A DNA stretch of 64,000 bases from Kitasatospora sp. MAA4 (GCF_029893355.1 NZ_JARZAI010000004.1:124001-188000); one strand, 5' to 3'; positions 1-9,141 are shown, counted from the first letter of the stretch. Notes: generated by a model not told the origin, from the letters alone. Numbers and translations are program-made.

Positions 1-963
1 CCCGTTCGCATCCCTCGCCTCGGAGACCCCGTCGGTGTAGAGCAGCAGCAGATCGCCCGGGTACAGCTGAATGCTGCGGACCCGGTAGTGCTCACCGGTC
101 AGGTCGCGCAGACCCAGCGGCGGCGCGAAGCCGGGCGGGTCCACCTCGCTGACCCTGCCCGCCCGCCGCAGCAGGGGCGAGGGGTGGCCGCAGTTGACCA
201 CCTGCGCCGGCTTCGCCCCCAGAGGCACGCCGACCAGGACGGCCGTCACGAACCGGTCGCCCCGCGCACCGCGGGCGAGCTGCGAGTCCAGCCGCTCGGC
301 CACCGCGGCGAGGTCGCCCTCGGTGCGGGCCGCCTCGCGGAAGACGCCCAGCACGTCCGAGGCCGTCTCGACCGCCGCCAGGCCCTTGCCCTGCACGTCG
401 CCGAGCAGGATCCGCACGCCGTGCGGGGTGTCGAGCACCTCGTAGAGGTCCCCGCCGATCCTGGCCTCGGCTGCGGCCGCCGCGTACCGGACGGCGATGC
501 GCAGCGGGCCGACCCGCGCCGGAACCGGGCGCAGCAGGGCCCACTGGGCCGCCTCGGCCACCGAGCGGACCTCGCGCAGCTCGCGGTCGCGGGCCAGCAG
601 CAGGACGACGTTGGCGGTGCTGGCCATCGTGACGGCAGCGACGGCGATCAGGGCGGCCACGTGGACGGAGGTCGGCACGTCCGGGTTGGCCAGGCTCAGC
701 AGCCCGACGGACGCGAGCGCCAGCAGGCCGGCCAGGAGCGGCACCCGGGCGGTGCGGCTGCCCGTGCCCGCCAGGACGGGGACGGCGGCCAGCACGGGTG
801 AGACGGTGGTCCCGGGGCCGGTGACGAGGTCCGCGACGATCGCCGCGACGAGCAGCACGTAGGCGCCGACCAGCAGCCGGCGCGACCCGCGGGGCAGGCG
901 CGCCGCCTCGGCGGTCCGCAGGCCCAGTGGGGCGGGTGGCCGCGGCAGGACGTCCTCAGGCAC
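1..963 (-). CDS. Membrane SpoIIE-type PP2C serine phosphatase, C-terminus beyond the window
   Basis: This is the 5' part (321 codons) of a SpoIIE/RsbU-type phosphatase; the gene runs off the left edge. The frame starts at GTG 961-963, preceded on the minus strand by a GAGGGA ribosome site. Residues 30-125 hold several hydrophobic segments, so the enzyme is probably membrane-anchored. The PP2C domain begins near residue 145, with metal-site motifs GGDLYE (170-175) and GDVQGKG (188-194) and the late LLLYTDGVSEA motif just before the edge. The family dephosphorylates anti-sigma-factor antagonists or controls stress and developmental sigma factors; the partner is not visible here. It lies upstream of, and in the same direction as, no neighbour in the window. 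Confidence 0.9.
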   Translation of the reverse strand, partial: MPEDVLPRPPAPLGLRTAEAARLPRGSRRLLVGAYVLLVAAIVADLVTGPGTTVSPVLAAVPVLAGTGSRTARVPLLAGLLALASVGLLSLANPDVPTSVHVAALIAVAAVTMASTANVVLLLARDRELREVRSVAEAAQWALLRPVPARVGPLRIAVRYAAAAAEARIGGDLYEVLDTPHGVRILLGDVQGKGLAAVETASDVLGVFREAARTEGDLAAVAERLDSQLARGARGDRFVTAVLVGVPLGAKPAQVVNCGHPSPLLRRAGRVSEVDPPGFAPPLGLRDLTGEHYRVRSIQLYPGDLLLLYTDGVSEARDANG

Positions 964-1084
964 GGTCGGCTCCCTCGGGGTCGGTCCGCTCCTCGGGGCC
1001 GCACGGCACCCGGCGGGGCGGGGGCGGCCCGGCTCTCCCCTCAACTCTCCCCCGTTCCCGCCGCCGCTGCGACGCGGCGCGGCC

Positions 1085-1115
1085 GGTCACCGCGCTGCTC
1101 CCCAGCGCGGTGACC
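1085..1115 (-). terminator. Intrinsic-type hairpin downstream of the cholesterol-oxidase-like gene
   Basis: A perfect inverted repeat with 12-bp arms (GGTCACCGCGCT / AGCGCGGTGACC) and a 7-base loop starts 12 bases after the stop codon of the minus-strand FAD oxidase. It lacks a clear T tract, as is usual for streptomycete terminators. It separates that gene from the SpoIIE phosphatase. Confidence 0.65.
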
Positions 1116-1126
1116 GTGCCCTCGGC

Positions 1127-3031
1127 TCAGCGCAGCAGGGTGTCCAGCAGCGGGCTGCTGAAGACCCGGTGCGGGTCGTAGCGGTTGAGGGTGGCGACCG
1201 CCTCGTCCCAGCCCGCGCCGCCGCCGGCCCGGTGGCTGTCGGGGATCACCCGGGCTATCACGTCCGGGTCGGCCCAGGTGGCGTCGGCGGTGTAGGCCCA
1301 GCCCTTGGACCACTCGACGCGCAGCGCGGCCCGCGTCCCGTCGAAGGTGGTCAGCAGGTACTGCTCCAGGTCGCGGCCGAACTGGTGCAGCCCGGGGGTG
1401 GACGGCAGGGTCAGCACGTCGAACCAGACCGCGACGTCCCACTCGGGGTGGTCCGGCCGCGGGCTGAGTGCGGACAGCAGCGGCGCGCGGGCGCCCGGGA
1501 CGCCGACGACGGCCGGATCGTCGAGGCCGGTCACCCGGATCTCCACCGCGCCGTTGATCGGGAAGGCGCCGCGCGCCTGGTACTCCGTCAGCAGGTTCTG
1601 GTAGCCGGAGGTGACCTGGCTGACCACCCACTGCACGTCGTCCCGCTTGCACATCACCGCGTACCCGTTGGCGGTCATCCGCAGGGTGGTCGGCCGGACG
1701 TACTGCAGCAGGGTGCGCGACGGGCCCCAGAGGTCCGAGCTCAGGCCGCTGGCGAGCAGGTGGGTGATCACGTCGAGGGTGAGCAGGTCGCGCAGCAGGC
1801 CGCCGGAGAGCAGCACGTCGGTGATGTCCCCGGTGAGGCCGAGCCGGGCCAGCAGGAACTGGAGTTGGCCGAAGACCGGCGCCAGCGCCCAGGACCCGCC
1901 GACCAGTTGACCGGCGAGATCGGCGACCGGGGTCGGGATGCTGTCGGAGAACGGGTAGTTGTAGGGCTGGTCGACGGCCCGCGAGGGGAACGGCCTGTCG
2001 GGCGTGACGCTCCAGGACTTCAGCCACGGGTACTCGGTGAAGGCGAACCAGATCGCCTCCACCCGACCGTCGCGCTCCAGGAAGTCGGCGAACCGCCGGG
2101 AGCTGGACGTCGACCCGGGAGCGGCGAAGAGCTCGGTGGCAGGGATGTCCAGGCGGCTGACGCAGCGCAGGTTCTGGTCGGCCCCGGCGACCAGCACTGC
2201 CTCCGTCACGAAGGCCCGGCCGAGGTGGACCAGGAACGCGGCGCTGTCGGCCTCGGCCCGGCTGAAGGTGCGCAGCGCGTACCGGCCGGCGGCCTCGTCC
2301 CAGACCACGGCGGTGAGTTCGGTGACCAGATTACTGACCGACCCGTAGCCGTGACCGGGCAGAGCGGTCTCGCCGGCGGCCGGGACGGCCGTGCCGTGAC
2401 CGCCGATGGCGAGCACGCCGCCGAGCGTCACGTCCCCGGGGGCCGGGCAACTGGTGACGCCCAGGCCGCGGTCGGCGAGGAAGGCGAGCACCTGCTCCAT
2501 CCCCGCGCCGGCCTGTGCGCGGACGGCGGACAGGCCGCCCGCCGTGGTGGCCGGGCTCAGCGCGGTGAGGTAGCGGGTGGTGTCCACCAGCAGCACGGCG
2601 GCCGAGGACGGTGTGCCGTCCGCCACCGTGAGCGGCGCCCAGGTGTGCCGGTACCCCTGGGCGCGCAGCCGCCAGCCCTGGGCGTTCGCCCAGTCGGCGA
2701 GGGTCACCACGTCCTGCGGGGTGCGCGGGGCGCACGTCCACAGCTGGTCGGTGTGGATCTCGCCGGCCCAGTTCTCGAAGACCTGCCGGTAGACCTCCAC
2801 CCCGGCGGGGAAGGCCGGCGGCGCGGCAACGGCGTCGGCCGACGCCGAGTCCGGTCCGATCGCCCCGCGCAGCAGCCACACCCCACCGCCCAGCGCCGCG
2901 GAGCCGGCCAGCAACCGACGCCGCGTAAGCCCCGCCGCCCCGCCCGCGACCTCGCCGACCGCGTCACCCACCACATCACCCTTTGAGTCACCCTGTGGCG
3001 ATACCCGTCCCGGTGACCTGCGCACTGCCAT
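1127..3031 (-). CDS. Tat-exported FAD-binding oxidase, cholesterol oxidase class II-like
   Basis: The 634-residue protein has a long N-terminus with a twin-arginine signal (TRRRLLAGSAALGGG, about 36-50), so it should be exported folded. A PCMH/VAO-type FAD-binding domain follows (about 90-290), including GYRHTWAPL, whose His129 is a candidate site for covalent FAD. The C-terminal half resembles the substrate-binding domain of type II cholesterol oxidases such as that of Brevibacterium. The likely reaction is oxygen-dependent oxidation of a sterol or similar alcohol; the substrate is inferred from family only. ATG 3029-3031 is preferred to the in-frame GTG at 3052 because a GAGAGGG site lies about 10 bases upstream of it. 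A hairpin terminator follows. Confidence 0.85.
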   Translation of the reverse strand: MAVRRSPGRVSPQGDSKGDVVGDAVGEVAGGAAGLTRRRLLAGSAALGGGVWLLRGAIGPDSASADAVAAPPAFPAGVEVYRQVFENWAGEIHTDQLWTCAPRTPQDVVTLADWANAQGWRLRAQGYRHTWAPLTVADGTPSSAAVLLVDTTRYLTALSPATTAGGLSAVRAQAGAGMEQVLAFLADRGLGVTSCPAPGDVTLGGVLAIGGHGTAVPAAGETALPGHGYGSVSNLVTELTAVVWDEAAGRYALRTFSRAEADSAAFLVHLGRAFVTEAVLVAGADQNLRCVSRLDIPATELFAAPGSTSSSRRFADFLERDGRVEAIWFAFTEYPWLKSWSVTPDRPFPSRAVDQPYNYPFSDSIPTPVADLAGQLVGGSWALAPVFGQLQFLLARLGLTGDITDVLLSGGLLRDLLTLDVITHLLASGLSSDLWGPSRTLLQYVRPTTLRMTANGYAVMCKRDDVQWVVSQVTSGYQNLLTEYQARGAFPINGAVEIRVTGLDDPAVVGVPGARAPLLSALSPRPDHPEWDVAVWFDVLTLPSTPGLHQFGRDLEQYLLTTFDGTRAALRVEWSKGWAYTADATWADPDVIARVIPDSHRAGGGAGWDEAVATLNRYDPHRVFSSPLLDTLLR

Positions 3032-3063
3032 TGCCGCCCCGCCCTCTCCCACGAACCGTCAGA

Positions 3064-3189
3064 CCACGGACGGCCCACGCCGTTCCGTGGGACAGACGCT
3101 ACGGATCACCCTGGGCTGCCCGCCGGAAGTTCGCATTCAATCATTAGTTCGAGTGAAACTCGGATCACCGGGAACTTTCTCCGATCACC
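3064..3189. promoter_or_regulatory. Divergent intergenic region with dyad and repeated GATCACC motifs
   Basis: The interval 3032-3431 between the divergent FAD oxidase and lipoprotein esterase has no supported gene. It contains GATCACC three times (3104-3110, 3164-3170, 3183-3189), each in the context cGATCACCsKGG, a CGAGT-GAA-ACTCG dyad (3150-3162) and a 7-bp inverted repeat CCACGGA/TCCGTGG (3064-3070 and 3084-3090). The 3125-3185 stretch is clearly less GC-rich than its surroundings, as expected for a promoter. These are candidate operator sites; no regulator can be assigned. Confidence 0.4.
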
Positions 3190-3431
3190 CTGGCCCCGAC
3201 TGACCGGGGCAACTGCGAGGGCCGAAGCAGCGTCGTAGATCATGGACGACGTGCCACTCCACCCGGAGCAGGCGCGCCGTCCCGAGGTCGGGAGGAGCGC
3301 TTCCCAGGCAGCCCGTCGGCAGCACGTCGCCGGTGCGCCGGCGTGTTGCTCGCGACCTCCTCGGCGGCCCCGCCCGGGGCCACCGCCCGGTTCGTCCGGC
3401 CGGGCGTGATATCGATCGGAGAGTTCTCACC

Positions 3432-4487
3432 GTGCAGCACCCGCAGTCGCAGTCGCAGCCAACCCGCACTCGTGCGGTCCTGGCCGGTATCGCCGCGCTC
3501 GCACTGTTCGGCACCCTGGCGGCCTGCAGCAATGGCAGTAGTGGCAGCAGTGGCAGCAAGCCGGCCGCCGACGCCAAGCCGGGCGACAGCGCGGCGGCGG
3601 GCAGCCCGGCCCCTGCGGCGAGCAGTGCGCCGCCGAAGAACTCCAAGGTCGTGATGCCGACCGGTCCGGCCGCCAACCTGACGAAGACCCGTGACACCAA
3701 GGCCGGTCCGATCATGATGACCACCCTGGCGGGCCAGAAGTCCGGCGTCTCCGCCAATGTCTGGGTCTGGCTGCCACCGCAGTACAACGACCCGAAGTAC
3801 GCCAAGTTCGGCTTCCCGGTGCTCACCCTCTACGCGGGCGGTCAGAGCAACGGCTACAACACCTGGACGGACAACCAGCTGCCGATCCAGGAGATCGACG
3901 CCCAGCTCGTCCAGCAGCAGAAGGCACACCCGTTCATCATGATCATGCCGGTGCAGAACCTGACGGCGGACGAGCACCACTCGCTGGACTGCTCCGACAT
4001 CCCCGGCCAGCCCAAGATGGGCACCTGGTTGTCCCAGGACATACCCGACTTCGTCCGCGCCAACTTCCGCACCCTCAAGGGCCCCGACAGCTGGGGGCTG
4101 ATGGGCGCCTCCAGCGGCGCCGACTGCAGCGCCAAGCTGGCCATGCAGCACCCCGACCTCTACAAGGCCGCCGTGCCGATCGACGGCGACTTCAAGGCGG
4201 ACTCCCAGCTCTGGAAGGGCCACCCGGCCGAGCAGAACGCCAACGGCCCGGACAAGTTGATCTCCACCAGCAAGGCCGACGTCAGGATGCTCGCCACGGC
4301 CGGCGGCGGCAGCGCCTACGAGGTCAACGTGGTCAAGCAGTGGGTCGCCAAGGCCGTCCCGCCGACCACCGTCGAGTACTACGAGCTGCCCGGTGGCCAG
4401 CACAAGACCTCGGACTTCGGGAAGTTGATCCCGATGACCCTGGAGTGGCTCACCAAGAACCTCACCGGCCCGGAGGGCGACAGCTGA
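3432..4487 (+). CDS. Lipoprotein esterase, alpha/beta-hydrolase of the esterase D/antigen 85-like type
   Basis: The 351-residue frame starts at GTG 3432, eight bases after GGAGAG (3418-3423). It has a lipoprotein signal peptide with lipobox LAAC (Cys32), followed by a Ser/Gly/Ala/Pro-rich linker to about residue 75, so the enzyme should be tethered outside the membrane. The catalytic domain shows the nucleophile elbow GASSG, acidic residues and a late His in GGQHKT, the usual order of an alpha/beta-hydrolase triad. The fold resembles the putative esterase family that includes esterase D and mycolyltransferases; the natural ester is unknown. It is transcribed away from the cholesterol-oxidase-like gene, which may act on related lipids. 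Confidence 0.8.
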   Translation: MQHPQSQSQPTRTRAVLAGIAALALFGTLAACSNGSSGSSGSKPAADAKPGDSAAAGSPAPAASSAPPKNSKVVMPTGPAANLTKTRDTKAGPIMMTTLAGQKSGVSANVWVWLPPQYNDPKYAKFGFPVLTLYAGGQSNGYNTWTDNQLPIQEIDAQLVQQQKAHPFIMIMPVQNLTADEHHSLDCSDIPGQPKMGTWLSQDIPDFVRANFRTLKGPDSWGLMGASSGADCSAKLAMQHPDLYKAAVPIDGDFKADSQLWKGHPAEQNANGPDKLISTSKADVRMLATAGGGSAYEVNVVKQWVAKAVPPTTVEYYELPGGQHKTSDFGKLIPMTLEWLTKNLTGPEGDS

Positions 4488-4573
4488 CGACCCGAGGGGA
4501 TTGGTCTGGACCATAAGCCGAACGGCGGTTAGGGTCCTCACCAGATGCCGCGCCGCACCGAAAGCAGGCCCTG

Positions 4574-5299
4574 GTGACCGCACCGCCCCGGCGCACCGTC
4601 GTGCTCTCCCCGCACTTCGGCGACGCCACCCTCTCGCTGGCCGGCCTGATCCCCGAACTCCCGGGCCCGGCCGCCGTGGTGACCGTGTTCGGCGGCGCCC
4701 CGGCGGCCCACCTCCCGGTCTCCTGGTGGGACAGCAGCTGCGGCTTCTCCTCCGCCACCGAGGCCCACCGGGCCCGGCTGGTCGAGAACGCCCGGGCCAG
4801 CGAGCTGCTCGGTGTCGAGCAGCTCGCTCTGGACCATCCGGACGAACCCTACGCACAGTCGCCCGAACTGCCGCACCTGGAAAGGTTCCTGGCCGAGCTG
4901 CCGGCGCACGCCACGGTCCTCGTCCCGCTCGGCAGCAACCAGCCGGACCACGAGCGGGTCCGCGAGCTCGCCCTGCGCACCCTGGACCGCCTGGGCGCGC
5001 CCCCGCCGCTGGTCTACGCCGACCTGCCGTACACCGACCTCCCGTACACCGGCCACCCGTACACCGGCCACCTGCCGCAGTGGGCCGGCGACCAGGCGTG
5101 CCCGGACCTGCTGCTGCGCTACCGCACGACCGTGCGCCACGACCTGCGGCTGACCGACGAGCAGTGGGCCCGCAAGCGCGCGGCGGTGCTCTGCCACGGC
5201 TCCCAACTCGCCCCGCTGGCAGCCGATCACGGCAGCGTACTGGCCCGCGGCGGCCCGCTCTGCGGCGAGCTGGTCTGGTCCCTGGAGAAGGTCTCCTGA
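4574..5299 (+). CDS. PIG-L/LmbE-like deacetylase family protein with altered metal motif
   Basis: The 241-residue protein resembles the PIG-L (LmbE) zinc deacetylases that act on GlcNAc-linked lipids, mycothiol precursors or antibiotics. Near the N-terminus, where the family has PHxDD, it reads SPHFGDATLS (His14, Asp17), and it keeps a PDH motif (124-126). One metal ligand therefore looks changed, so activity is uncertain. Residues about 150-166 contain an in-frame 15-bp DNA repeat (DLPYT-DLPYT-GHPYT-GH). GTG 4574 is used as the start; an upstream Shine-Dalgarno is weak (GCAGG). It follows the esterase by 86 bases and may or may not be co-transcribed with it. Confidence 0.65.
   Translation: MTAPPRRTVVLSPHFGDATLSLAGLIPELPGPAAVVTVFGGAPAAHLPVSWWDSSCGFSSATEAHRARLVENARASELLGVEQLALDHPDEPYAQSPELPHLERFLAELPAHATVLVPLGSNQPDHERVRELALRTLDRLGAPPPLVYADLPYTDLPYTGHPYTGHLPQWAGDQACPDLLLRYRTTVRHDLRLTDEQWARKRAAVLCHGSQLAPLAADHGSVLARGGPLCGELVWSLEKVS
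5021..5073 (+). repeat. In-frame 15-bp tandem repeat inside the PIG-L-like gene
   Basis: Three and a half copies of a 15-bp unit of form GACCTSCCGTACACC / GGCCACCCGTACACC encode DLPYT, DLPYT, GHPYT and GH. Because the unit is a multiple of three, copy-number change would not break the frame. Confidence 0.8.
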
Positions 5300-5450
5300 A
5301 CACCGCGGCAGCGCTACTGCTGGGAGCGCGTGCGCCGACCGGGTGAGCGGACGCCGCGTCGGCGCCGTGCCCGCCGGGGGCGCTGCCAGGCTGGGCGGGA
5401 GGCGGTCCCGAGGCGGCCTGCGCCGTGCGGACCCGGGAAGGGGCATCGGG

Positions 5451-6854
5451 ATGACCGCGAGCTCGAAGCGTCCAGGACCACTGACCGCGGTGCTCGCGAC
5501 GCTGGCGGTGCTGGCGGTGCTGGCGGCCTGCACCCCGGGGCGGAGCCAGCGAGGCGGGAGCTTCCCCAGCGCCGCGGCCCTCTCCCCGGGCACACGGGCC
5601 GCGGTCGTGCTGGAGCCGGGCGACTGGCCGACGTACCACCGCGACGCGGCCCGCAGCGGCCTGGCCCCCGGCCTGCCGCCGGCCGGGGAGGTGGCCCGCC
5701 TCTGGGCGGCCCGGCTCGACGGAGCGGTCTACGGCCAACCGCTGGTCGTCGGGGGGAGGGTTCTCGCGGCGACCGAGAACAACACCCTCTACGCTCTCGA
5801 CGCCGCCACCGGCGCGGTCCTGTGGAGCCGCCATGTCGGAACTCCCGTCCCCGGCACGGACCTTCCGTGCGGCGACATCGATCCGCTGGGCATCACCGGC
5901 ACGCCGGTCCTCGATCCGGCCACGGGGCTGGTCCTGGCGGTCGCCGAGCTGAGCGGCGGCCGGCACCAGCTGGTGGGGCTCGACATCGCCACCGGCGCGC
6001 CCCTGGTCAGCCGGGAGGTCGAGCCGCCCCGCGGGAAGCGCATCGCGCACCAGCAGCGAGGTGCGCTGGCGCTGTGGAACGGACGGGTCCAGATCACCTT
6101 CGGCGGCCTGTACGGCGACTGCTCGCAGTACGTCGGCACCGTGCTGTCGGTCCCGGTCACCGGCAGCGGACCCGTCCTCGACTACACGGTGCCCACCGCC
6201 GGCCAGGGCGGGATCTGGGCGCCCGGCGGACCGGTGGTGGACGGCGACCGGCTGCTGGTCTCGGTGGGCAACGGCGCCTCCACCAGCGGCCCGTACGACG
6301 GATCCGACTCCGTGCTCGCGCTCTCCGCCGACCTGCACCGGACCGACTTCTTCGCCCCCGCCGACTGGGCCCAGGACAACGCCGCCGACCTCGATCTCGG
6401 TTCACTCACACCGGCTCTGACGGGTAGTCACATCCTCATCGCGGGAAAGCGCGGCGTCGCCTACGCCCTGTCCGCCGAGCATCTCGGCGGCGTCGGCGGC
6501 CAGCTCTCGCAGGCCCCGGTGTGCGCAGCCTACGGCGCTGCCGCGGTGGACGGCGGCACCCTCTACCTGCCGTGCGACGACGGCCTCACCCAGCTGTCGG
6601 TGGCCGGCGACGGCACGATCCGTCCGGGCTGGCACGTCCCGCTCCACGGCGCCGGGTCGCCGGTGGTCGGCGGCGGCGCGGTGTGGGTGGTCGACCAGGG
6701 CAGGGGACTGCTGGACGTGCTCGACCCGGCCGACGGCCGGATCCGCCAGCAGCTGCCGGTCGGGCCCGTACCGCACTTCGCCTCGCCGTCGCTCTCCGGC
6801 GGCCGGGTCTTCCTCGGCACGATGGACGGAGTCCTCGCGCTCAGCGGCGCCTGA
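5451..6854 (+). CDS. Lipoprotein with PQQ/WD-type beta-propeller repeats
   Basis: The 467-residue protein starts at ATG 5451 after a GGAAGGGG site. The signal peptide ends in a lipobox (VLAAC, Cys about 28), so it is a predicted surface lipoprotein. After a short linker come repeated blades of the PQQ-dehydrogenase-like type, recognised by recurring motifs such as NNTLYALDAATGAVLW, LVGLDIATGAPL and DGGTLYLPCDDGL. No PQQ-binding or catalytic residues can be assigned with certainty, so a binding or scaffold role is as likely as an enzymatic one. It follows the PIG-L-like gene by 151 bases on the same strand. Confidence 0.8.
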   Translation: MTASSKRPGPLTAVLATLAVLAVLAACTPGRSQRGGSFPSAAALSPGTRAAVVLEPGDWPTYHRDAARSGLAPGLPPAGEVARLWAARLDGAVYGQPLVVGGRVLAATENNTLYALDAATGAVLWSRHVGTPVPGTDLPCGDIDPLGITGTPVLDPATGLVLAVAELSGGRHQLVGLDIATGAPLVSREVEPPRGKRIAHQQRGALALWNGRVQITFGGLYGDCSQYVGTVLSVPVTGSGPVLDYTVPTAGQGGIWAPGGPVVDGDRLLVSVGNGASTSGPYDGSDSVLALSADLHRTDFFAPADWAQDNAADLDLGSLTPALTGSHILIAGKRGVAYALSAEHLGGVGGQLSQAPVCAAYGAAAVDGGTLYLPCDDGLTQLSVAGDGTIRPGWHVPLHGAGSPVVGGGAVWVVDQGRGLLDVLDPADGRIRQQLPVGPVPHFASPSLSGGRVFLGTMDGVLALSGA

Positions 6855-6989
6855 CGGCCGCCTGCAATCTCACAGCAGGGCCCGCCGTGGACGGGATTCG
6901 GCACCTGCCACGCCCTCAGCCCGTAGGCTGATCTCGGTGATTGGTGCGGCGTTGCCCGGTAACCGCCCGGCGGACGGAGAGGATGACGG

Positions 6990-9131
6990 ATGTCTGACAG
7001 CGAGGCGGGTGCCGAAGGCAAGGCAGGCGAGGCGGGAGGCCGCGACCGGGCCGTCGGCAACACCGTCTCGGGCGGTTCCGTCGAACACCTCCTCCAGACG
7101 TCCTCCATCGGGACCGTCAACATCCATGCGCCCGACCGGAGTCGGCCGTCGGAGCGGCTGCGGGTCCCCCGGCAGATCCGGCCGCCGTTCCGCAGCTTCG
7201 TCAACCGGGCCGCGGAGCTCGCCCTGCTCACCGAGGCGCTGGAGCTGCTGGGCGACGGAGCCGGGCCGCCGATCGTCGCGTTCACGGGACTGGTGGGGGT
7301 CGGCAAGACCGAGCTGGTCGCGCAGTGGGCCAGGCAGGAGCGGGACCGGTTCCCGGACGGCGAGCTCTACGTCGACCTGGGCGAGGGCCGCCACGAGGGC
7401 GGGGTCGACGTAGGGGTGGTCCTGGGCCGCTTCCTGCGCTCGCTCGGGGTCGAGCCGGAGTACGTGCCGCACTCCACCGGCGAGCGGGTGACGCTGTTCC
7501 GTTCCGTCACGGCCGGTCTGCGGCTGCTGGTCTTCCTCGACAACGCCGAGCACGCCGCCGAGGTCCGCGCGCTGCTGCCGTCCGACGGCCTGGTCGTGGT
7601 GGCCGGGCGCAGGCGCCTGGAGGGGCTGGCGCTGCACGGTGCCCGGGTCCTCGAAGTGCAGCCGCTGACCACGGGGGCCGGCAGCGAACTGGTCCGGCGC
7701 TGGCTCGGCTCCGGGCGGGGAACCGATCAGGAGCTGGCCAGCCTGGTGCGGCTGTGCGGCGGACTGCCGGTGGCGCTCAACGCGGTCGCGGGCCAACTGC
7801 TCACCCGCCGGCGGTTGACCGTCCACCGGGTGGTGGCGGACCTGTCGGCCAGGCATCGGGAACTCGATCCCGCCGAGGGCGGGGAGACGGAGGCGGTGGT
7901 GGACGACGCGTTCGAAGAGGTCTACGGCTCGCTGTCCGCACCGGGGCGCCGTCTCTACCACCTCATCGGGATCCACCCCGGCCGGACCTTCACCGCCGAA
8001 CTCGCCCTGGCCGCCGGCTGCGAGCAGATCGACGAGGCCCTGGACGAGCTGCTGGGCGCCCACCTGATCGACGAACTCGCCCTCGACCCGGGCGGGGAGG
8101 CCGCCGTCGAGGACCGCTACACCTGCAACGACGTGGTCCGCCGGCACGCGCGCCGCCGAGCGCTCGGCGAGCTGTCCGCCGACGACCAGGCCGACGTCCT
8201 GCGCCGGATCGTCGCGTACTACCGGGCCTGCGCGGCGGTGGCCGACCGGTGGATCCTCGGCGAGCGCTTCCGGCTCCAGGAGTCCTCCGCCACCGCCGAG
8301 TCGCTCGGCTTCCCGGTAGGCGTCGCGCCCGACCTGGCCTGGCTGGAGCGGGAGAGCCCGAACTTCGCCGCCGTCCTGCGGATCGCCGCTCAGCACCGGT
8401 GGCACAGCGCGGTGTGGGGCCTGTGCGAGTCGCTGTGGCCGCTCTACCACGGCCAGAAGCTGTACGCCGACTGGATCGACGCCCACGAACTGGGCGTCGA
8501 GGCCGCGGGCTGGGACGCCCGCCCCGACGCCGAGATCCGGATGCGCAACCAGCTCGCCCGCGCCCACCTGGAGCTCGCGGACTACCCGCGGGCCCTCGAG
8601 CAACTGGACCTGGCCGAAGCGCCGCTGAGGCTGGTCGCCGATCCCCGGCTCGACGGGATGGTCCGGGAGACCCGGGGGCTGATCTGCCTTCAGCAGGACC
8701 TGCCCGAGGAGGCGGCGGCGCTCTTCGTCCGGGCCCGCGAGGCCAACCGGGGTGACGCGCACGGCGTCATCGTGCAGAGCTACAACCTGGCCCAGGCCCT
8801 GCTGGCCTGCGACCGCGCGCAGCAGGCCTTGACCGTCGCGGTGGAGGCCGCGGCGCAGGCCGAGCGGACGGCGGACCGGGCGATGGCCATGCGGCTGGGC
8901 GTGCTGCGCGGCCGGATCCACGACCGGCTGGGGGACACGGCCGCCGCCATCGCCCAACTCGCCCTGGCTGCACAGCAGGCAGCCGATCTCAAGCAGCGCT
9001 TCAAGGAGCAGCAGGCGCGCGAGCTGCTGGTCGAACTCGCGGCCCGGGTCGGCGACCGGGAGCTGGAGCGGGCCGGACGGGACCGGATCCGCGAGCTGCG
9101 CCGACTGGCCGGCCTCCCGCCGCAGGAATAG
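6990..9131 (+). CDS. NB-ARC/STAND ATPase with C-terminal TPR-like repeats
   Basis: The 713-residue protein has a short low-complexity N-terminus containing GNTVSGGSVEHLLQ...GTVNIH (23-46). An NB-ARC-type NTPase follows with Walker A GLVGVGKTE (about 100-108), Walker B LLVFLDNAEH (Asp184) and the GGLPVAL motif (257-263). A winged-helix region comes next, then helical repeats of TPR type from about 460 to the end. The first part looks like the tag-like N-termini seen on many actinobacterial STAND proteins implicated in regulation or conflict. No DNA-binding or effector domain was seen, so the output partner is unknown. It is convergent with the GT-B-like gene, ten bases apart. Confidence 0.85.
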   Translation: MSDSEAGAEGKAGEAGGRDRAVGNTVSGGSVEHLLQTSSIGTVNIHAPDRSRPSERLRVPRQIRPPFRSFVNRAAELALLTEALELLGDGAGPPIVAFTGLVGVGKTELVAQWARQERDRFPDGELYVDLGEGRHEGGVDVGVVLGRFLRSLGVEPEYVPHSTGERVTLFRSVTAGLRLLVFLDNAEHAAEVRALLPSDGLVVVAGRRRLEGLALHGARVLEVQPLTTGAGSELVRRWLGSGRGTDQELASLVRLCGGLPVALNAVAGQLLTRRRLTVHRVVADLSARHRELDPAEGGETEAVVDDAFEEVYGSLSAPGRRLYHLIGIHPGRTFTAELALAAGCEQIDEALDELLGAHLIDELALDPGGEAAVEDRYTCNDVVRRHARRRALGELSADDQADVLRRIVAYYRACAAVADRWILGERFRLQESSATAESLGFPVGVAPDLAWLERESPNFAAVLRIAAQHRWHSAVWGLCESLWPLYHGQKLYADWIDAHELGVEAAGWDARPDAEIRMRNQLARAHLELADYPRALEQLDLAEAPLRLVADPRLDGMVRETRGLICLQQDLPEEAAALFVRAREANRGDAHGVIVQSYNLAQALLACDRAQQALTVAVEAAAQAERTADRAMAMRLGVLRGRIHDRLGDTAAAIAQLALAAQQAADLKQRFKEQQARELLVELAARVGDRELERAGRDRIRELRRLAGLPPQE

Positions 9132-9141
9132 ACACAGGCGC

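Noticed and set aside
5021..5073. Possible CRISPR-like repeat in the PIG-L-like gene
   Set aside because: The units abut without spacers and lie inside a coding frame; no CRISPR-associated genes occur in the window.
3240..6338. Long open minus-strand frame of about 1030 codons antisense to the esterase, PIG-L and propeller genes
   Set aside because: It is a third-position-GC shadow: its residues are low-complexity Arg/Gly/Ala/Pro, while the plus-strand frames show signal peptides, lipoboxes and domain motifs.
6870..8957. Open minus-strand frame opposite the NB-ARC gene
   Set aside because: Low-complexity Gly/Val/Gln-rich translation; the plus-strand frame carries Walker motifs and TPR repeats.
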